A stretch of DNA of 64,000 bases from Asterella californica. Its lineage: Eukaryota; Streptophyta; Marchantiopsida; Marchantiales; Aytoniaceae. The DNA is taken from NCBI GenBank assembly GCA_036924285.1, contig JAYKYS010000024.1:2012412-2076411 (forward strand), written 5' to 3'. Shown here piece by piece: positions 53,359 to 64,000 of the stretch (position 1 is the stretch's first letter; each line of letters begins with the position of its first letter). The notes below the pieces were generated by a model that was not told the DNA's origin, made no database searches, and was given only the letters and a program-made list of their open reading frames with translations. The translations under genes and the position numbers were made by a program.

Positions 53359-56052
53359 ATCTAGCTCTCCCCGATCTGCAGTGATCTTTCCCACACATCC
53401 ATACCGACAAACAACCTCTTCCAAGAGAAATCTACATACCCCTTCAGTTGTCTTCGTCCGAAGCGCCCTACCCTCGACTTGATTTGAAAGATCCTCTCTA
53501 GCAAGTACCAAATATCTCATCTGCCACAATCCCACCGGCATAATCACCAAGTCTACCACCCACTTGAAATGGATTGCCAACGGATAAGTCGGGTGTAATC
53601 CGTCACGATGTCGGATGTTCGAATACATCTGACATGTCAAACAAGACTCCACAAAAGATACAACATCCCTGTACATGTTTTTCCACCAATACCGCTCTTT
53701 CATCTTGGTAAAAGTGGCCCAAATCCCTCGATGTCCAGCCCAAAGACTCTCATGGAACGCCTTCAGCAACTTTTGCTGATCTTCCTTGTTGCAAATTATC
53801 CGTAGCGGTACCCCACCTTTCTGCTTCGGTCGCTTCCAAAGAAACCCATCCTGCAACATGAAGTTGTAGGCCTTCCTTCGAACTCTCCGAAACCTTTCAT
53901 CCGTCCAACCTGTCTGCTTAACCATCGTACTAAGGTACCTCTCGATATCAAGCAAATCACCATCATACAATCCTTCAACAAACAACTCATCTTCCCTTCC
54001 TGTCTGTGCAATCGAATAGAACTCTGTACCCACGTCGTCAATGTCTTCTATCATCTCATCTTCCCCATCATATCGAGCCCGAGATAACATATCCGCCATC
54101 AGATTATCCTTCCCTGCGATATGTCTAAACTCCGGGTTCAACGACTTGATATATGCGATCCATCGTAACATCGCAATATCAGGAGTTGAACAGTTCATGA
54201 TCATCCCTAACAACGGCAAGCAATCAGTTTCAACCACCATTACTGCTCCAATCAAATACTCTTTCTCAGTTTTCATAGCTGAAACAATACCCCACAGTTC
54301 TCTCTTCACTTGCGGGTAAGCACGTTGTCGAGCACTTAACACCTTCGCTCCGAACCTAACCGCAAATCTGTCTCCATCCTCATCATCCTGTCCGACTGCC
54401 CATCCAATTGCAACTGGACTTGTATCCACTGTAAGAACCACCGGCTTAGCACCCTTGTAATCAATCCTTCCCAGAACTGGAGGAGATGATAGTAAAGACT
54501 TCAGCTTCCTTATCGCATCAGTATGCTCTTCCTCTCATCTGAACTTATGGCCCTTACGCAACAATCCATACAACGGATCCGCCACATGCGCATAATGAGG
54601 AATCCAACTGTGGTAGAATACACAAGCACCCAAAAATCTTCTCACTTCTGTTAGCGAGTTGCAAACCTCCTTCATTCTTCCAATCGCATCCACCTTGTTC
54701 GGATCTGGCTTTCGATCAAACGATCCACACAAATGATCAACGATCAAAACCTCTCTAACCCCAAATGTAGACTTCGCACTTGACAGCGTAAGATGAACTT
54801 CCTCAAGTCGAGATAAGATCTTCTCACAGTCTGCGATGTGATTAGTGACGTATCGCCGACACCCCCTCTGATCTAATGCTTCATCCTTCTTATCTTCCAC
54901 ACATCCTTTGATGGGGATGTCATCCAAGAACGGCATCGTCTTTTCGGGAATGAAGTCCCTTAGAACTCGATTCATCCCGTTCATCATGTGTGCTACCGAG
55001 TTGGTAGCTCCCTGTGGTAAGGTACACATCCTAACCAACCCCAAAGGTGTCCTCATTGTCGTGAAGCTTCTGCTCTCCTCCGCTAGTTGAAACTGATCAT
55101 ACCCCGAGTAAAGATCTCTCATTGAGTAAATCGCTCTTCCTGCAAACGCTTCTGCAAACTCATCCACAATCGGTCCTACCCCAGCATTTCTGATTGTTAC
55201 TGCGTTCACCGGCTGCATGTCTTGGATGAACCGCAGCGACCCATTCTTCTTAGGCACTGTAAACCATCTGCTCGAATACGGTGCAAACGACGGCTCCAAG
55301 GTCTTCATCCGCATCTTCTCCTTCAGCAACTCCACTAGTTTGGGCAAGTGAGCCCGCGGTACTGGAATTGGTCTCAGGTTCCATGACACATGCGGTACTG
55401 TGAAGATAACCATCGGGGTAACAACGTACGGGTCTACACACCCGATCTCATGTGGCTCAAAGGCAAATGCTTTCCCATGTCTTGAAAGCATCTCCTTGAA
55501 GCACATCCTCTCTTCTGGTAGAAGAGACCCATCAGATCCAATCTTCACCTCTTCGAGGGTCTTCTCCGTGAACTTGTGTCCTATCATTGCAGGATCTCTC
55601 AAACTCTTCTCCCTTGAAGCTCGATCCATCTGTTGGTTAGTGTCTTCCGGCAAAGGACCAGCAACTGGCTTTATCTTCCTATCCACTGTCTTGTACCTTG
55701 TCCCAACTCAAACCTCCGGTGCACAGAATGATTCGATCACCGAATAAACCTCCCTTGAATGAATCTGCACGACCTTATCCATATCCTCCCACCCAATAGA
55801 CATGATCTCTCGCAAAGGATCTTCCAACCCATATTCTTCATAAACACCAGAAATCCATTCATCCTCTTCTAGCTCACCCAACTCTTTCAACATCAACTCA
55901 ACATCACGCAAATGTTTTTGTTCTTTTCTCTTCAGCTCTTCTACCTTCTTGTAAATAGCAACCCCACACTCTGAAAACCCAACAAACCCTGTACAAAAGG
56001 CACTATCTCCATCAAGCGAGAGTACCTTCTCCTGCGCACCACCACAATCCCA

Positions 56053-58450
56053 CTGTCGTGTTGTGGTTCGGCTCCTGTGTGAAATTCCTGTGTAACCTAT
56101 GTTGTGTTTCTTTTCTGTGTTTCGTGAACGCGTAACTCGCCGAACGGTGTGATGAGTGCCACGTTTGTGATTATCTGTTTAAGTGATCGCACGATAGAGG
56201 AACGTGCCAAGTCATCAATCTGTGCGCGTTCACTTTAGTGGTCCTTGTCGCCGCATTTGTGTATAAAATGGTAGGTCGAAGGTTTATACGGCATTCTTTC
56301 TCAACGGGTGATTCGTGAGGGTTCTCGGTGGTCTGCATGGAGGAGTGAAGATCTGCAGGAGTGGTGGTTATGGACGGAGGTGTGTTACCAGTTCCGGATC
56401 TTCCTTTCCCGAATCCGTTTCACATCAAGCTTCATTGCATCCACCGTGATCACTTTCGACAATGGTTAGTTGCATACTTTGGCGATGAATTCATGGGAAG
56501 AATGATGGAGTTACAGCTTCCGGTGATCCTTCCGATTGTAACATACGGAGAGACTTGGGATATGACGGTGTACATTTTGTTGTGAGGAACAATGGATCTC
56601 AACTATCCATCGAACGTTCCTTTCAACCTTTGGGTCGATGTCCGGTGCCATTGCAGACCGAAGATCAATCATGGGGCTTGGATCGTGAGAAACTTCGGGC
56701 AAGAATATTACAATCGAGTGATAGCTTCACCGTTTCCTTTTGTCGTACCTTTTATTGTAGAACGTTTCCAAGTTGTAATACTGACGTTGTATTAGTCTGC
56801 GGCTCACTGGTTTCATTCTGGTCGAGCGCTTCTGTGTAGTTACGGACCGCGAAGAATCCATCGACATACCTGAAGGATTTTTCTGAGGTCTTAGAGTGTT
56901 TTTGATGTCTTGTGTCTCCTTGGAGAGTAAAAATTCGTTCTAGGGGAAAAAGTTGAGTGGAGAAAAGACAAAAGTAAAGATCTTTTTGCTCTTATTGGTC
57001 CACTTTTGGACCAATGGTGTTCTAGCTGATCCTCGCGACGTTTTTGTGGTTTCTGGAGGCTTGAGAGGTCCATTCGCGAAACGAAGGGTATGGTTGGAGA
57101 GCTCTCGACCGGGGCTACAATCTGGGCTGAAGAATCGGTCGATTTGATAGTATGAGCGCGTTATGATCGATTGAGTGGAGGGGGGTGCAATTCGGACCTA
57201 CCGCTACATTTCTGGTTATTCCGAGAGACTCGCGAGGAGTTTTGAGGAGCTGTCTGTTGGGTTGGAGAGCTGACGACGTGCTGGTCGTTTTGATGTCAAT
57301 TTCTTCAGTTTCTTGATCGATTTGGATTCTGAACCGACCGATTGAAGTTAAGAAGTGCAGATGGGATAAGGCGGGGACAGCGAACTGTGATAGCCATGGA
57401 TAGTTTGCTATTGCTTAAGATCTGAGTCGAATTTCTGAGTGAAACTTTCCAGGATTGAAGAATGTCTTATCAGTAAGATACTTGGGAAGTTTCACCTCAA
57501 ATGGTCGAGTAGTTTGTTCAGAATCTTGGATCAAATGTACCTGGGTCTGTAAAGCTCTGAAGTTAGCACAGATTACGGTTTGATCCATATCTGAGAATTG
57601 GTTTGAGATTTCGACCTGAAAATTGTTCAGGGTAGGAGTGAAGGGTCCAATCAAGCTTCCTGTGAAGTTTGATCATCATTGATCGAGTGGTTTGGAAGGA
57701 CTGAGGTCTCAAAGTTCGAAAATACTTCTGTTATTAGCAGTTTCGGGTTTTTTCGGTATCATCTATTGTCAATTTGATCATTTTCGAGCAATTTGGAGAG
57801 GAGTTTGTTGCTGAAACTGCCATACCTGCATAGAACTCGACATTGGAAGGTGTGGGGCTGATTTCAGCTCTTGGTGATGAAGGAGAACGGAGCCACCATG
57901 AGTCTTAAGCCGCTGTTTGGGTTCTCGGAGCTGCCAGGTACTACCGCCGTTGGTGCTATATTGAGATCTGAATAGTGTTTTGGAGTATGCATGTTTTACC
58001 TTGCTGGAATACTTGGTAGACCAGGGTGTACAGCAAATTGTATCGATACTCTATCAAGTTGATTGAGTGATCTTAGTATTTTCTGGTTGTACTATGAAGT
58101 TGTGATAGTTGGATTGATGGCCAGTTAGCGTCGCTGGGGAGCTATTCAGAAGTCAGGCTTCCAGTGATATAGATGAATAACTTCAGTTAGATAATACAGA
58201 TCTGAGTATTGTTAGTTAGAGTACAAAAGATCTGTTTGTAACACAAGTTTATGCAACCTATACGTAATCTTGGATCGTAGCAAGCTTTAAACTTGAGCCG
58301 GGAGGATACAAGATCACTCAAGCTAGAAGAGTAGATAGTGAAATATTTGAGTGGAAACACCCAGATCTAGATTCAACCTTGTCAATCCACATACCTCTGC
58401 ACAGCCATATACCCCGTGTATTCCTAGACAGAAAAACACGTTATACGATA
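56053..58450 (+). repeat. 5' LTR of element D (about 2.4 kb)
   Basis: Starts TGTCGTGTTGTGGTTCGGCTCC, close to the C-family start (TGTCGTGTCGTGGACCGGCTCC), and ends ACGATA just before the PBS, as C-family LTRs do. The flank on the left is CCAC. The right boundary is inferred from the PBS and from the CGATA ending. ORFs inside are not credible genes. Confidence 0.7.
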
Positions 58451-58452
58451 GC

Positions 58453-58470
58453 TGGTGAACTCGACGTGAA
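58453..58470 (+). other. Candidate primer binding site of element D
   Basis: TGGTGAACTCGACGTGAA two bases after the inferred LTR end, matching the TGG start and two-base spacing seen in element A. The donor tRNA is not identified. Confidence 0.5.
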
Positions 58471-58508
58471 AAGTCTAGGGTGAGAGGTACGTGCGTGGTT
58501 TTGCCACC

Positions 58509-60890
58509 ATGGATGTTGAAGGGTTGGGTCATTACGTAGATGAGGCTTCTACATCTGGAGAGGCTCCAAAGGTGACCAAGCTTTCACGGTCTGATATGCG
58601 ATTGCTTGAGGCATTCGCATTGGTAATACAACAGCAGCAAGCCACTGAACGGAAAGAAGCCATGGCTACTAAAGCCTTGCAATCCGTTGTGGGGTTGCTA
58701 GATCAGTTTGACGGGAAGAATATATCCAAGTACTTAAAGTACTATTCCCGAGAGATGGAGTTGAGTAAGGTGCCAGAAAGAGAGAAGGTGAGTACATTTG
58801 AGCTTGCTGTCGTACCTGAGCTACGAGAGCATGTGAAGGACATCATCCGATCTCATGGTGTTACATGGGAAGGATTTACTCTTCAGCTCAAAGAAGAGTA
58901 TTCTTTAGAGGATGCAGACCGAGTGACTAAGAAGTCATTCATGGAGTGGGTAAACAAACCCAACAAAGGGCTTGTTGCGACAGAGCTATTTCGGGAGTTT
59001 GAGAGACAATTCCTTCAGTTGTCTCGGATGGAGAAGCTCACATTGGAGAACGACAAGGTGGAGTTGTTTTTGCAAGCAGCTAACAATGAATTACAAAGGG
59101 AGTTCGAGCTGCTTCTGGAAGATAGGATGGAAGACAACGGACTCACAACTGACTGGAGAAAAGTCTCTGAAGCAGTGAGTGTACTTGCCAAACGAGAGTA
59201 CCGGAGAGGGAAGGTGGTGGTAAGACAAGAAGAGAGACCACCGCCGATCATAGTACCTCGTAGGCAACTAATGGTACCCAATGTGCAAGCACCTATTGTG
59301 CATGTACCTCAAGTTCCACTTCCTACTATTCTTGTCCCGAAAGTTGTACCGCAAAGAGATACTATGGAAGATTTGGTAAAAGGAATGAAGGACTTGCAGA
59401 TCAAGTTAGCAAGGTTGGAAGAGAAGGGAGGAGCACATGATACCAGACTTGCTCCTAAGCAAGATTATGTACAGAGATGCATTTGGTGTGATAGTTCTGA
59501 TCATGCTCGAAGAGAGTGTGGTGATTTTGCCAAAACTCTACGAGATGGAGTAGTCTATTGGAAGGAAGGAAAGATTGCTCTGAAAGATAATGGAGAGATT
59601 CTTAGAACCAACTTCGGGAAAGGAGGAATGAAGCAAGTACTGGAGGAGTATCTATCTCAGCATGCTACTGCGTCGGTAGAAGCTGCTACTTATGGAGTTG
59701 AGGTAGTACAAGAAAGGAGTGCTTCTAAGACGCATGGAGATACTCTTGATATGTGGAGTCACGCGGTAAGCACGAACAAAAGAGGGAAAATGGCAAGAGA
59801 AGAGTTGCTCAGAACAGCCACGGCAATCAGAGGTGCTACTGGATGGGATGATCCCGTGGATACAATGTCTGTTCATGCTTATTTGGCGAAGAGTCAACAT
59901 GAGGCTCTCATGGAGGAGAAGCGCAAACGAGATGAAGCAGGCCCTAGCGAAGAGAGAACAGCTCTCAAGAGACAAACAAGAGGAGAAAAGTTCAGACCGG
60001 AGATGATGTCTCTACCAGAGGAGACTATGGAAGAGGTCATATCCTCTACTCCTGAGAAGTCAGAGAAGAGCAGAGGTAAGGAGAAAGGTAAATCTCCTTC
60101 ATACAAGCTTCAGTCTGATATTGAAGCTGCTACGGATTTGAAAGGAGTACTAGAAGAGAGAGTACTCAATGCCAAGATCGAGTTTACCTTACGAGAAGTT
60201 CTTGGGATTGCCAAGAAGGAGTTTCATGATGTCATTATTGACACCATCAAACGAAAAAGGCAATTGGCAGGGGAAACCGCTGTGTCTAATGCATTAGACA
60301 CAAGGATATCAAGAGAGGAAGAGTTAGAACTAGCTCAATGCTGCATCAACCGCAAGGTTCGATTTGAGGATGATAGCGATGATAAGGTCCCTAGTCATTA
60401 TACTAGAGGACATTGGGCAAGAGCTACTACCGAAGCCTTAGTGAAGGTAGGAGAGATGACAGATCCGGTGGTTGCTCTCATTGATCATGGATCAGAGATC
60501 AATATTGTATCTAAGGACATCTACAAGCAAGGTGGATGGCCTGTTGATATAGATCATGGTTGGATGATCAGAACAGCGAACAACACACGAGGAGAGCTCT
60601 ATGGAGCTTGTCTTGATGTGAAAGTGAAGGTTGGAGATGTAACTATAGAACAAAACTTCTTTGTTCAAGATAGTACATCATACCCGGTGATACTCGGTCA
60701 ACCTTACATTACAGCTGTGAGGATGGAGACCAAGGTTTTGGATGATGGATCTGCTTATGCGCGGATCAGAAGTCAGGATGGCAAGAGAGCAGTACAATTT
60801 CTAACTGTATCAGCAAACCATGAGCGGAACAGAGATTATCTGAGGGGTGGTTCCTTGCCTAAGGTCACGGAGGAGTTCAAGGATTTTTGA
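58509..60890 (+). CDS. gag-protease of element D
   Basis: Start chosen at the ATG in GCCACCATGG (good eukaryotic context); 793 codons. The order matches A: helical capsid-like region (SKYLKYYSREMELSKV, LQLKEEYSLEDADR, LSRMEKLTLEND), Pro/Val-rich linker, knuckle CIWCDSSDHARREC (59479-59520), DUF4100-like segment (YKLQSDIEAATDLKGVLEER, LREVLGIAKKEFHDVIIDTI; about 60100-60260), then protease with LIDHGSEINIVS and YPVILGQPYI. The DHGS box is conserved with A and B though the proteins differ at many positions, so it is functional in the clade. The ORF is intact and ends in TTT-TGA. Confidence 0.95.
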   Translation: MDVEGLGHYVDEASTSGEAPKVTKLSRSDMRLLEAFALVIQQQQATERKEAMATKALQSVVGLLDQFDGKNISKYLKYYSREMELSKVPEREKVSTFELAVVPELREHVKDIIRSHGVTWEGFTLQLKEEYSLEDADRVTKKSFMEWVNKPNKGLVATELFREFERQFLQLSRMEKLTLENDKVELFLQAANNELQREFELLLEDRMEDNGLTTDWRKVSEAVSVLAKREYRRGKVVVRQEERPPPIIVPRRQLMVPNVQAPIVHVPQVPLPTILVPKVVPQRDTMEDLVKGMKDLQIKLARLEEKGGAHDTRLAPKQDYVQRCIWCDSSDHARRECGDFAKTLRDGVVYWKEGKIALKDNGEILRTNFGKGGMKQVLEEYLSQHATASVEAATYGVEVVQERSASKTHGDTLDMWSHAVSTNKRGKMAREELLRTATAIRGATGWDDPVDTMSVHAYLAKSQHEALMEEKRKRDEAGPSEERTALKRQTRGEKFRPEMMSLPEETMEEVISSTPEKSEKSRGKEKGKSPSYKLQSDIEAATDLKGVLEERVLNAKIEFTLREVLGIAKKEFHDVIIDTIKRKRQLAGETAVSNALDTRISREEELELAQCCINRKVRFEDDSDDKVPSHYTRGHWARATTEALVKVGEMTDPVVALIDHGSEINIVSKDIYKQGGWPVDIDHGWMIRTANNTRGELYGACLDVKVKVGDVTIEQNFFVQDSTSYPVILGQPYITAVRMETKVLDDGSAYARIRSQDGKRAVQFLTVSANHERNRDYLRGGSLPKVTEEFKDF

Positions 60891-63800
60891 CAAGTACTGC
60901 TATAGAGCGAGGACATAGTGGTACACTGGAGAAGGTACTCTCGCTAGAGAAAGAAAGTGCTTTTTGTACAGGAGTTGTGAGATTTTCTGGGAGTGGATTT
61001 GCTACACATACACGACTTGCTGACTTGCAGAAGTGGGAGCAGAAGGTTGTGCGAAAAACTGAAAAAGACCTAAAGAGAGTTGGTGTGCTTGAAGAGGATG
61101 ATAAGATAGAAGGTGTTTATTTGGAGTTAGGATTGGGAGATTTCATCGATGAGCTTGCTATGCATGAGCAAGAAGATGAGGATCATGTAGTGGAAGTACA
61201 CTCTAGGGAGCTCTATACAGCTATAGAGTCATTCGTAGATCCTGATGTTAGAGTTGATACTAGGTACAAAACGGTAGACAAGAAGGTAAAACCTGTTGCT
61301 CAGCCATTACCTAGTGATTCTAACCAGCGAGTCCAACAATCTTCGAAGGAGAAAAGCTTGAGAGATCTTAGCCGGGTCGGTCACAAGTTCACTGAAGCTA
61401 CGCTCAAGGAGTTGAAGATTGGTTCTGCAGATTTTCTTTTGCCTGTGGAGATGAATAGGTTTAAGGAGATGTTAGCTAGACACGGGAAAGCCTTTGCTTT
61501 TGAAGCCTCAGAAATCGGATGTGTAGATCCGAGCATTGTGGCACCAATGATTATATTCACAGTTCCACATGCTCCTTGGGACTTGAGGCCAATTCCTGTA
61601 CCTAGAACGCATCTACCGAAACTCATAGAGCTCTTGAAGGAGAAGATGCAGATGAAGATCTTGGAACCATCGTTTGCACCATACTCTAGTCGTTGGTTTA
61701 CAGTACCAAAGAAGAGTGGTGCATTACGGTTCATCCAAGATATGCAACCTGTGAACCAAGTGACCATCAGAAATACAGGCATAGGACCTATCGTCGGAGA
61801 GTCTGCTGAAGCGTTTGCTGGGAGAGCTATTTACTCTATAGGAGACCTTTACTCTGGATACGATCAATTTCAACTTGCTGAACAGAGTAGAGATATCACC
61901 ACCATGAGGACACCGTTGGGGTTGGTCAGAATGTGCACGCTACCACAAGGAGCAACAAACTCGGTAGCGCACATGATGAACGGGATGAACAAGGTTCTCC
62001 GTGAGTTCATTCCTGAGAAGACCATGCCTTTCTTGGATGACATTCCAATTAAGGGATGTGTTGAGGAGGAGAAAGATGAGACAATGGATCAGAAGGGGTG
62101 TAGAAACTTTGTTGCTGATCACATTTCAGATTGTGATAAAATCTTATCACGACTTGAAGAGGCGCACTTGACACTATCAGGTGCTAAGTCTTCATTTGGA
62201 GTGCGAGAAGTTGTGATCGTGGGGCACCTATGTGGATGGTTTGGACGCAAGCCTGATCCTGGTAAAGTGGATGCTATACGGCGGATGAAGGATACTTGTG
62301 GTTCAACAACAGAGGTGAGAAGGTTTCTTGGAGCTTGTGTCTTCTATCATGTGTGGATTCCACATTTTGCACATGTGGCTGATCCTCTTTATGATCTGTT
62401 GAGAAAGCACAAGAGGTTTGCATGGGAGGAGAGGCATACAGAGGCGATTCAGAGATTGAAGCAGTTGTTATCTTCTCCACCTGTACTTCGTCGTGTGAGC
62501 TATGAGGATAGCAAATCAGTGATACTTACTGTTGATACTAGTCCGATAGCCATTGGATGGGCAGTAGGACAGGATGATGAAGAAGAGAATCGGTTTGCAG
62601 TCAGATTTGGAGCAAAGGTGTTGAGTGAGCGACATAGAAACTATCCTCAAGTGAAGAGAGAGTTATGGGGAGTAGTTACAGCTATGAAAGCTGAAAAAGA
62701 CTATTTGATTGGAGCACCAGTAATAGTAGAAACAGATTGTTTACCACTATTAGGGATGATTACAAACTGTAACACTCCTGATATTGCTATGCTACGCTGG
62801 ATTGCTTACATCAAGTCCTTAAATCCTGAGTTCAGACACATAGCGGGGAAGAACAATCCAGTAGCTGATATGTTATCTCGTGCGAGGTATGAGGATGAGG
62901 AGGAGATGATAGAAGATACAGAAGACGTTGGTACTACTGTTTTCTGTAGAGCTCAAGGAGGTGAGAATGAGCATTCGAAACCGTTCATGGAGGAGCTATA
63001 TGAAGGAGAATGGATAGACATAGGACGCTATCTAAGCCTGTTAACTAGACAGCCAGGATGGAGTGATGCCCACTTTAAACAAATCAGGAGGAAGGCTTAT
63101 AACTACTTGCTACAAGGTGGTTATTTGTGGAAACATGCTAAGCAAGGTGGTAAGATGCCACAAAGGGTTGTGTGCAAGGTTGACATGCAGAAGTTACTCA
63201 TGCAGGAGTTTCATGAGAGCTTGTGGGCAGGACATAGAGGTATTTATGCCACCTTTACAAAGCTGAAGGAGAGATATTGGTGGCGTAACATGTACAGAGA
63301 TGTAGTTCAATTTGTGGAGACATGCCAAACTTGTCAAGAGTATTCAGGAATTCGGCATCGAGATGGGTTACATCCTACTTATCCACTTGCAATGCATTAT
63401 AAGTGGGTAGTAGATCTTGTTATTATGCCAGTTGGTATATGGCAGATGCGATACTTAGTTTTGGCACGTGAGGATTTGTCCAACCAAGTGGAAGGACGAG
63501 CCTTACGGACAAAATCCACAGAGGGAGTCTGCAAATTCTTGTTGGAAGATGTGATTTGTAGATATGGTTGTGTTGGGAAGATCACGGCTGATCGAGGGGA
63601 GCTGAACAATGATGAGGCTAAAGCGTTCTTCACGAGGTGTGGTGTGAAGTTAGCTCTCACCACAGCCTACAATACGGAGGGTAATGCGAAGAGTGAACGT
63701 GGTCATCCTCCTATTGTGAAAGCTATTGTGAAAGCTTGCAAGGGGAGGGCAAGAGAATGGCCAAGAATTCTTCCGTTTGCATTATGGGCTGATCGTTCGA

Positions 63801-64000
63801 CTCATAGTTCAGTTACGGGATATATGCCGGCGGAGTTGATGCAGGGGCAGAAACCTATCATGCCCATTGAGGAGCACATACCCACTTGGAGTGTTCTACC
63901 TTGGGAGGATGGTATGTCTACAGAAGATCTTCTTGCTGTCCGAATTCGTCAACTAGAGAGAAGACCTGAAGATGTAGAGATTGCATTGGAGAAGCTGAAA
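60863..64000 (+). CDS. pol of element D (partial, open to window end)
   Basis: In the -1 frame relative to gag, open from just after a TAA at 60860-60862 to the window end with no stop seen. RT: FTVPHAPWDLRPIPVPRTHL, YSIGDLYSGYDQFQLA, MCTLPQGATNS and MPFLDDIPIKG (FLDD at 62030-62041). RNase H: LTVDTSPIAIGWAVGQ, KRELWG, ETDCLPLLG, NPVADMLSRARY. Integrase: zinc region HESLWAGH...CQTCQ, then VVDLVIMPVG, TADRGEL and AKSERGHPPIVKA, followed by the ADRSTHSSVTGYMPAELM stretch. The C-terminal GPY/F region lies outside the window. Confidence 0.93.
60881..60887 (+). promoter_or_regulatory. Predicted -1 frameshift site (GGATTTT) of element D
   Basis: Gag codons read G-GAT-TTT directly before the TGA stop (60888-60890). 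It is the same type as the G-GAU-UUA site of a well-known retrovirus pro-pol junction. After slipping back one base the ribosome enters pol. The heptamer differs in sequence from that of A and B but is in the same phase and position. Confidence 0.65.

Larger units (their letters stand above)
48598..56052 (-). mobile_element. Element C: Ty3/gypsy, 3' LTR and pol, cut by insertions H and D
   Basis: Minus-strand member of the A/D clade. Visible: 3' LTR (48598-50614), PPT, and almost all of pol. Insertion H (51454-53358) sits in integrase and element D starts at 56053, just before the pol start, so gag and the 5' LTR lie beyond the window. The LTR cut into copia element G. The four bases outside the LTR are ACGG (48594-48597). 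Confidence 0.88.
50690..56052 (-). pseudogene. pol of element C, interrupted
   Basis: Essentially one reading frame in three stretches: about 56050-53364, then insertion H, then 51448-50690. RT: FTVPHVSWNLRPIPVPRAHL, MCTLPQGATNS and MPFLDDIPIKG (FLDD). RNase H: LTVDTSPVAIGWAVGQ, KRELWG, ETDCLPLLG. Integrase: zinc region HESLWAGH...CLTCQ, then ITADRGEL, broken by H, then AKSERGHPPIVKALVKAC; WFGLYVV in place of GPY. Besides H, I see two in-frame TGA codons: 55708-55710 (CGA to TGA by comparison with D) and 54535-54537 (TGG to TGA). Both are C-to-T type transitions, as expected from methylated cytosines. Confidence 0.9.
56053..64000 (+). mobile_element. Element D: Ty3/gypsy retrotransposon, truncated by the window edge
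   Basis: Plus-strand element with 5' LTR (56053-58450), PBS, intact gag-protease and pol open to the last base. Inserted into the 5' edge of element C pol in opposite orientation. The right LTR and the second target duplication are outside. With A it is the best-preserved element here. Confidence 0.92.

Noticed and set aside
56361..57147. Short plus ORFs in the D LTR
   Set aside because: Within a 2.4-kb LTR, without recognisable domains or continuity.

Overview
The window is nuclear DNA of a streptophyte. It is probably a non-flowering land plant or a relative, because it combines plant-style Ty3/gypsy and Ty1/copia elements, AT-rich introns with GTAAGT/GTGAGT donors, a plant-type Roc-COR gene, and a gypsy lineage with DUF4100-like gag that I associate with fungi and early-diverging plants. 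The species cannot be named from sequence alone. There are no bacterial-style operons and no CRISPR array. Almost everything is LTR retrotransposon in nested layers, with one recognisable broken host gene.

Layout. 1-3949: minus-strand gypsy element F (gag, an extra zinc-finger ORF, leader, 5' LTR), inserted in an older LTR of family C. 3950-7938: pieces of C-type LTRs in both orientations around a gypsy RT/RNase H fragment (J). 7939-9927: a non-coding stretch dense in GAAGAC/GTCTTC. 10211-10783 and 19719-21522: two halves of a minus-strand ROCO-family (Roc-COR) gene, split by the nearly pristine gypsy element A (10784-19718, LTRs 1315 bp with two differences, TSD ACGT). 22118-31340: element B, an older decayed relative of A with TSD ACGG. 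31341-33411: mostly unrecognised. 33412-41037: gypsy element E on the plus strand (799-bp LTRs with three differences), carrying an extra zinc-finger ORF upstream of gag-pol and two frameshifts. 41038-42548: unrecognised, GC-richer, with a tRNA-Ile(AAU)-like relic. 42549-44579: solo C-family LTR with TSD ACGT. 44860-48597: decayed copia element G. 48598-56052: C-family element on the minus strand, cut by a 1.9-kb insertion H (TSD ATCTA) in integrase and by element D in front of pol. 56053-64000: element D on the plus strand (5' LTR, PBS, intact gag, open pol), running off the window.

How the parts work. A, B, C and D belong to one gypsy clade. Gag carries a CCHC knuckle, a DUF4100-like segment and a C-terminal aspartic protease with an unusual DHGS motif. 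Pol (RT with FLDD in place of YxDD, RNase H, integrase) lies in the -1 frame, and a slippery heptamer precedes the gag stop in phase (GGGTTTT in A and B, GGATTTT in D). Target duplications in this clade are 4 bp, and those with both sides visible have CG at their centre. A looks recently mobile; D looks intact as far as it is visible.

Host function. The only host gene I can support is the Roc-COR gene (GTP-binding Roc domain, then COR dimerisation domain). It is disrupted by A and carries several other lesions, so it is most likely a pseudogene. All homology statements are from memory of families; no database search was possible.
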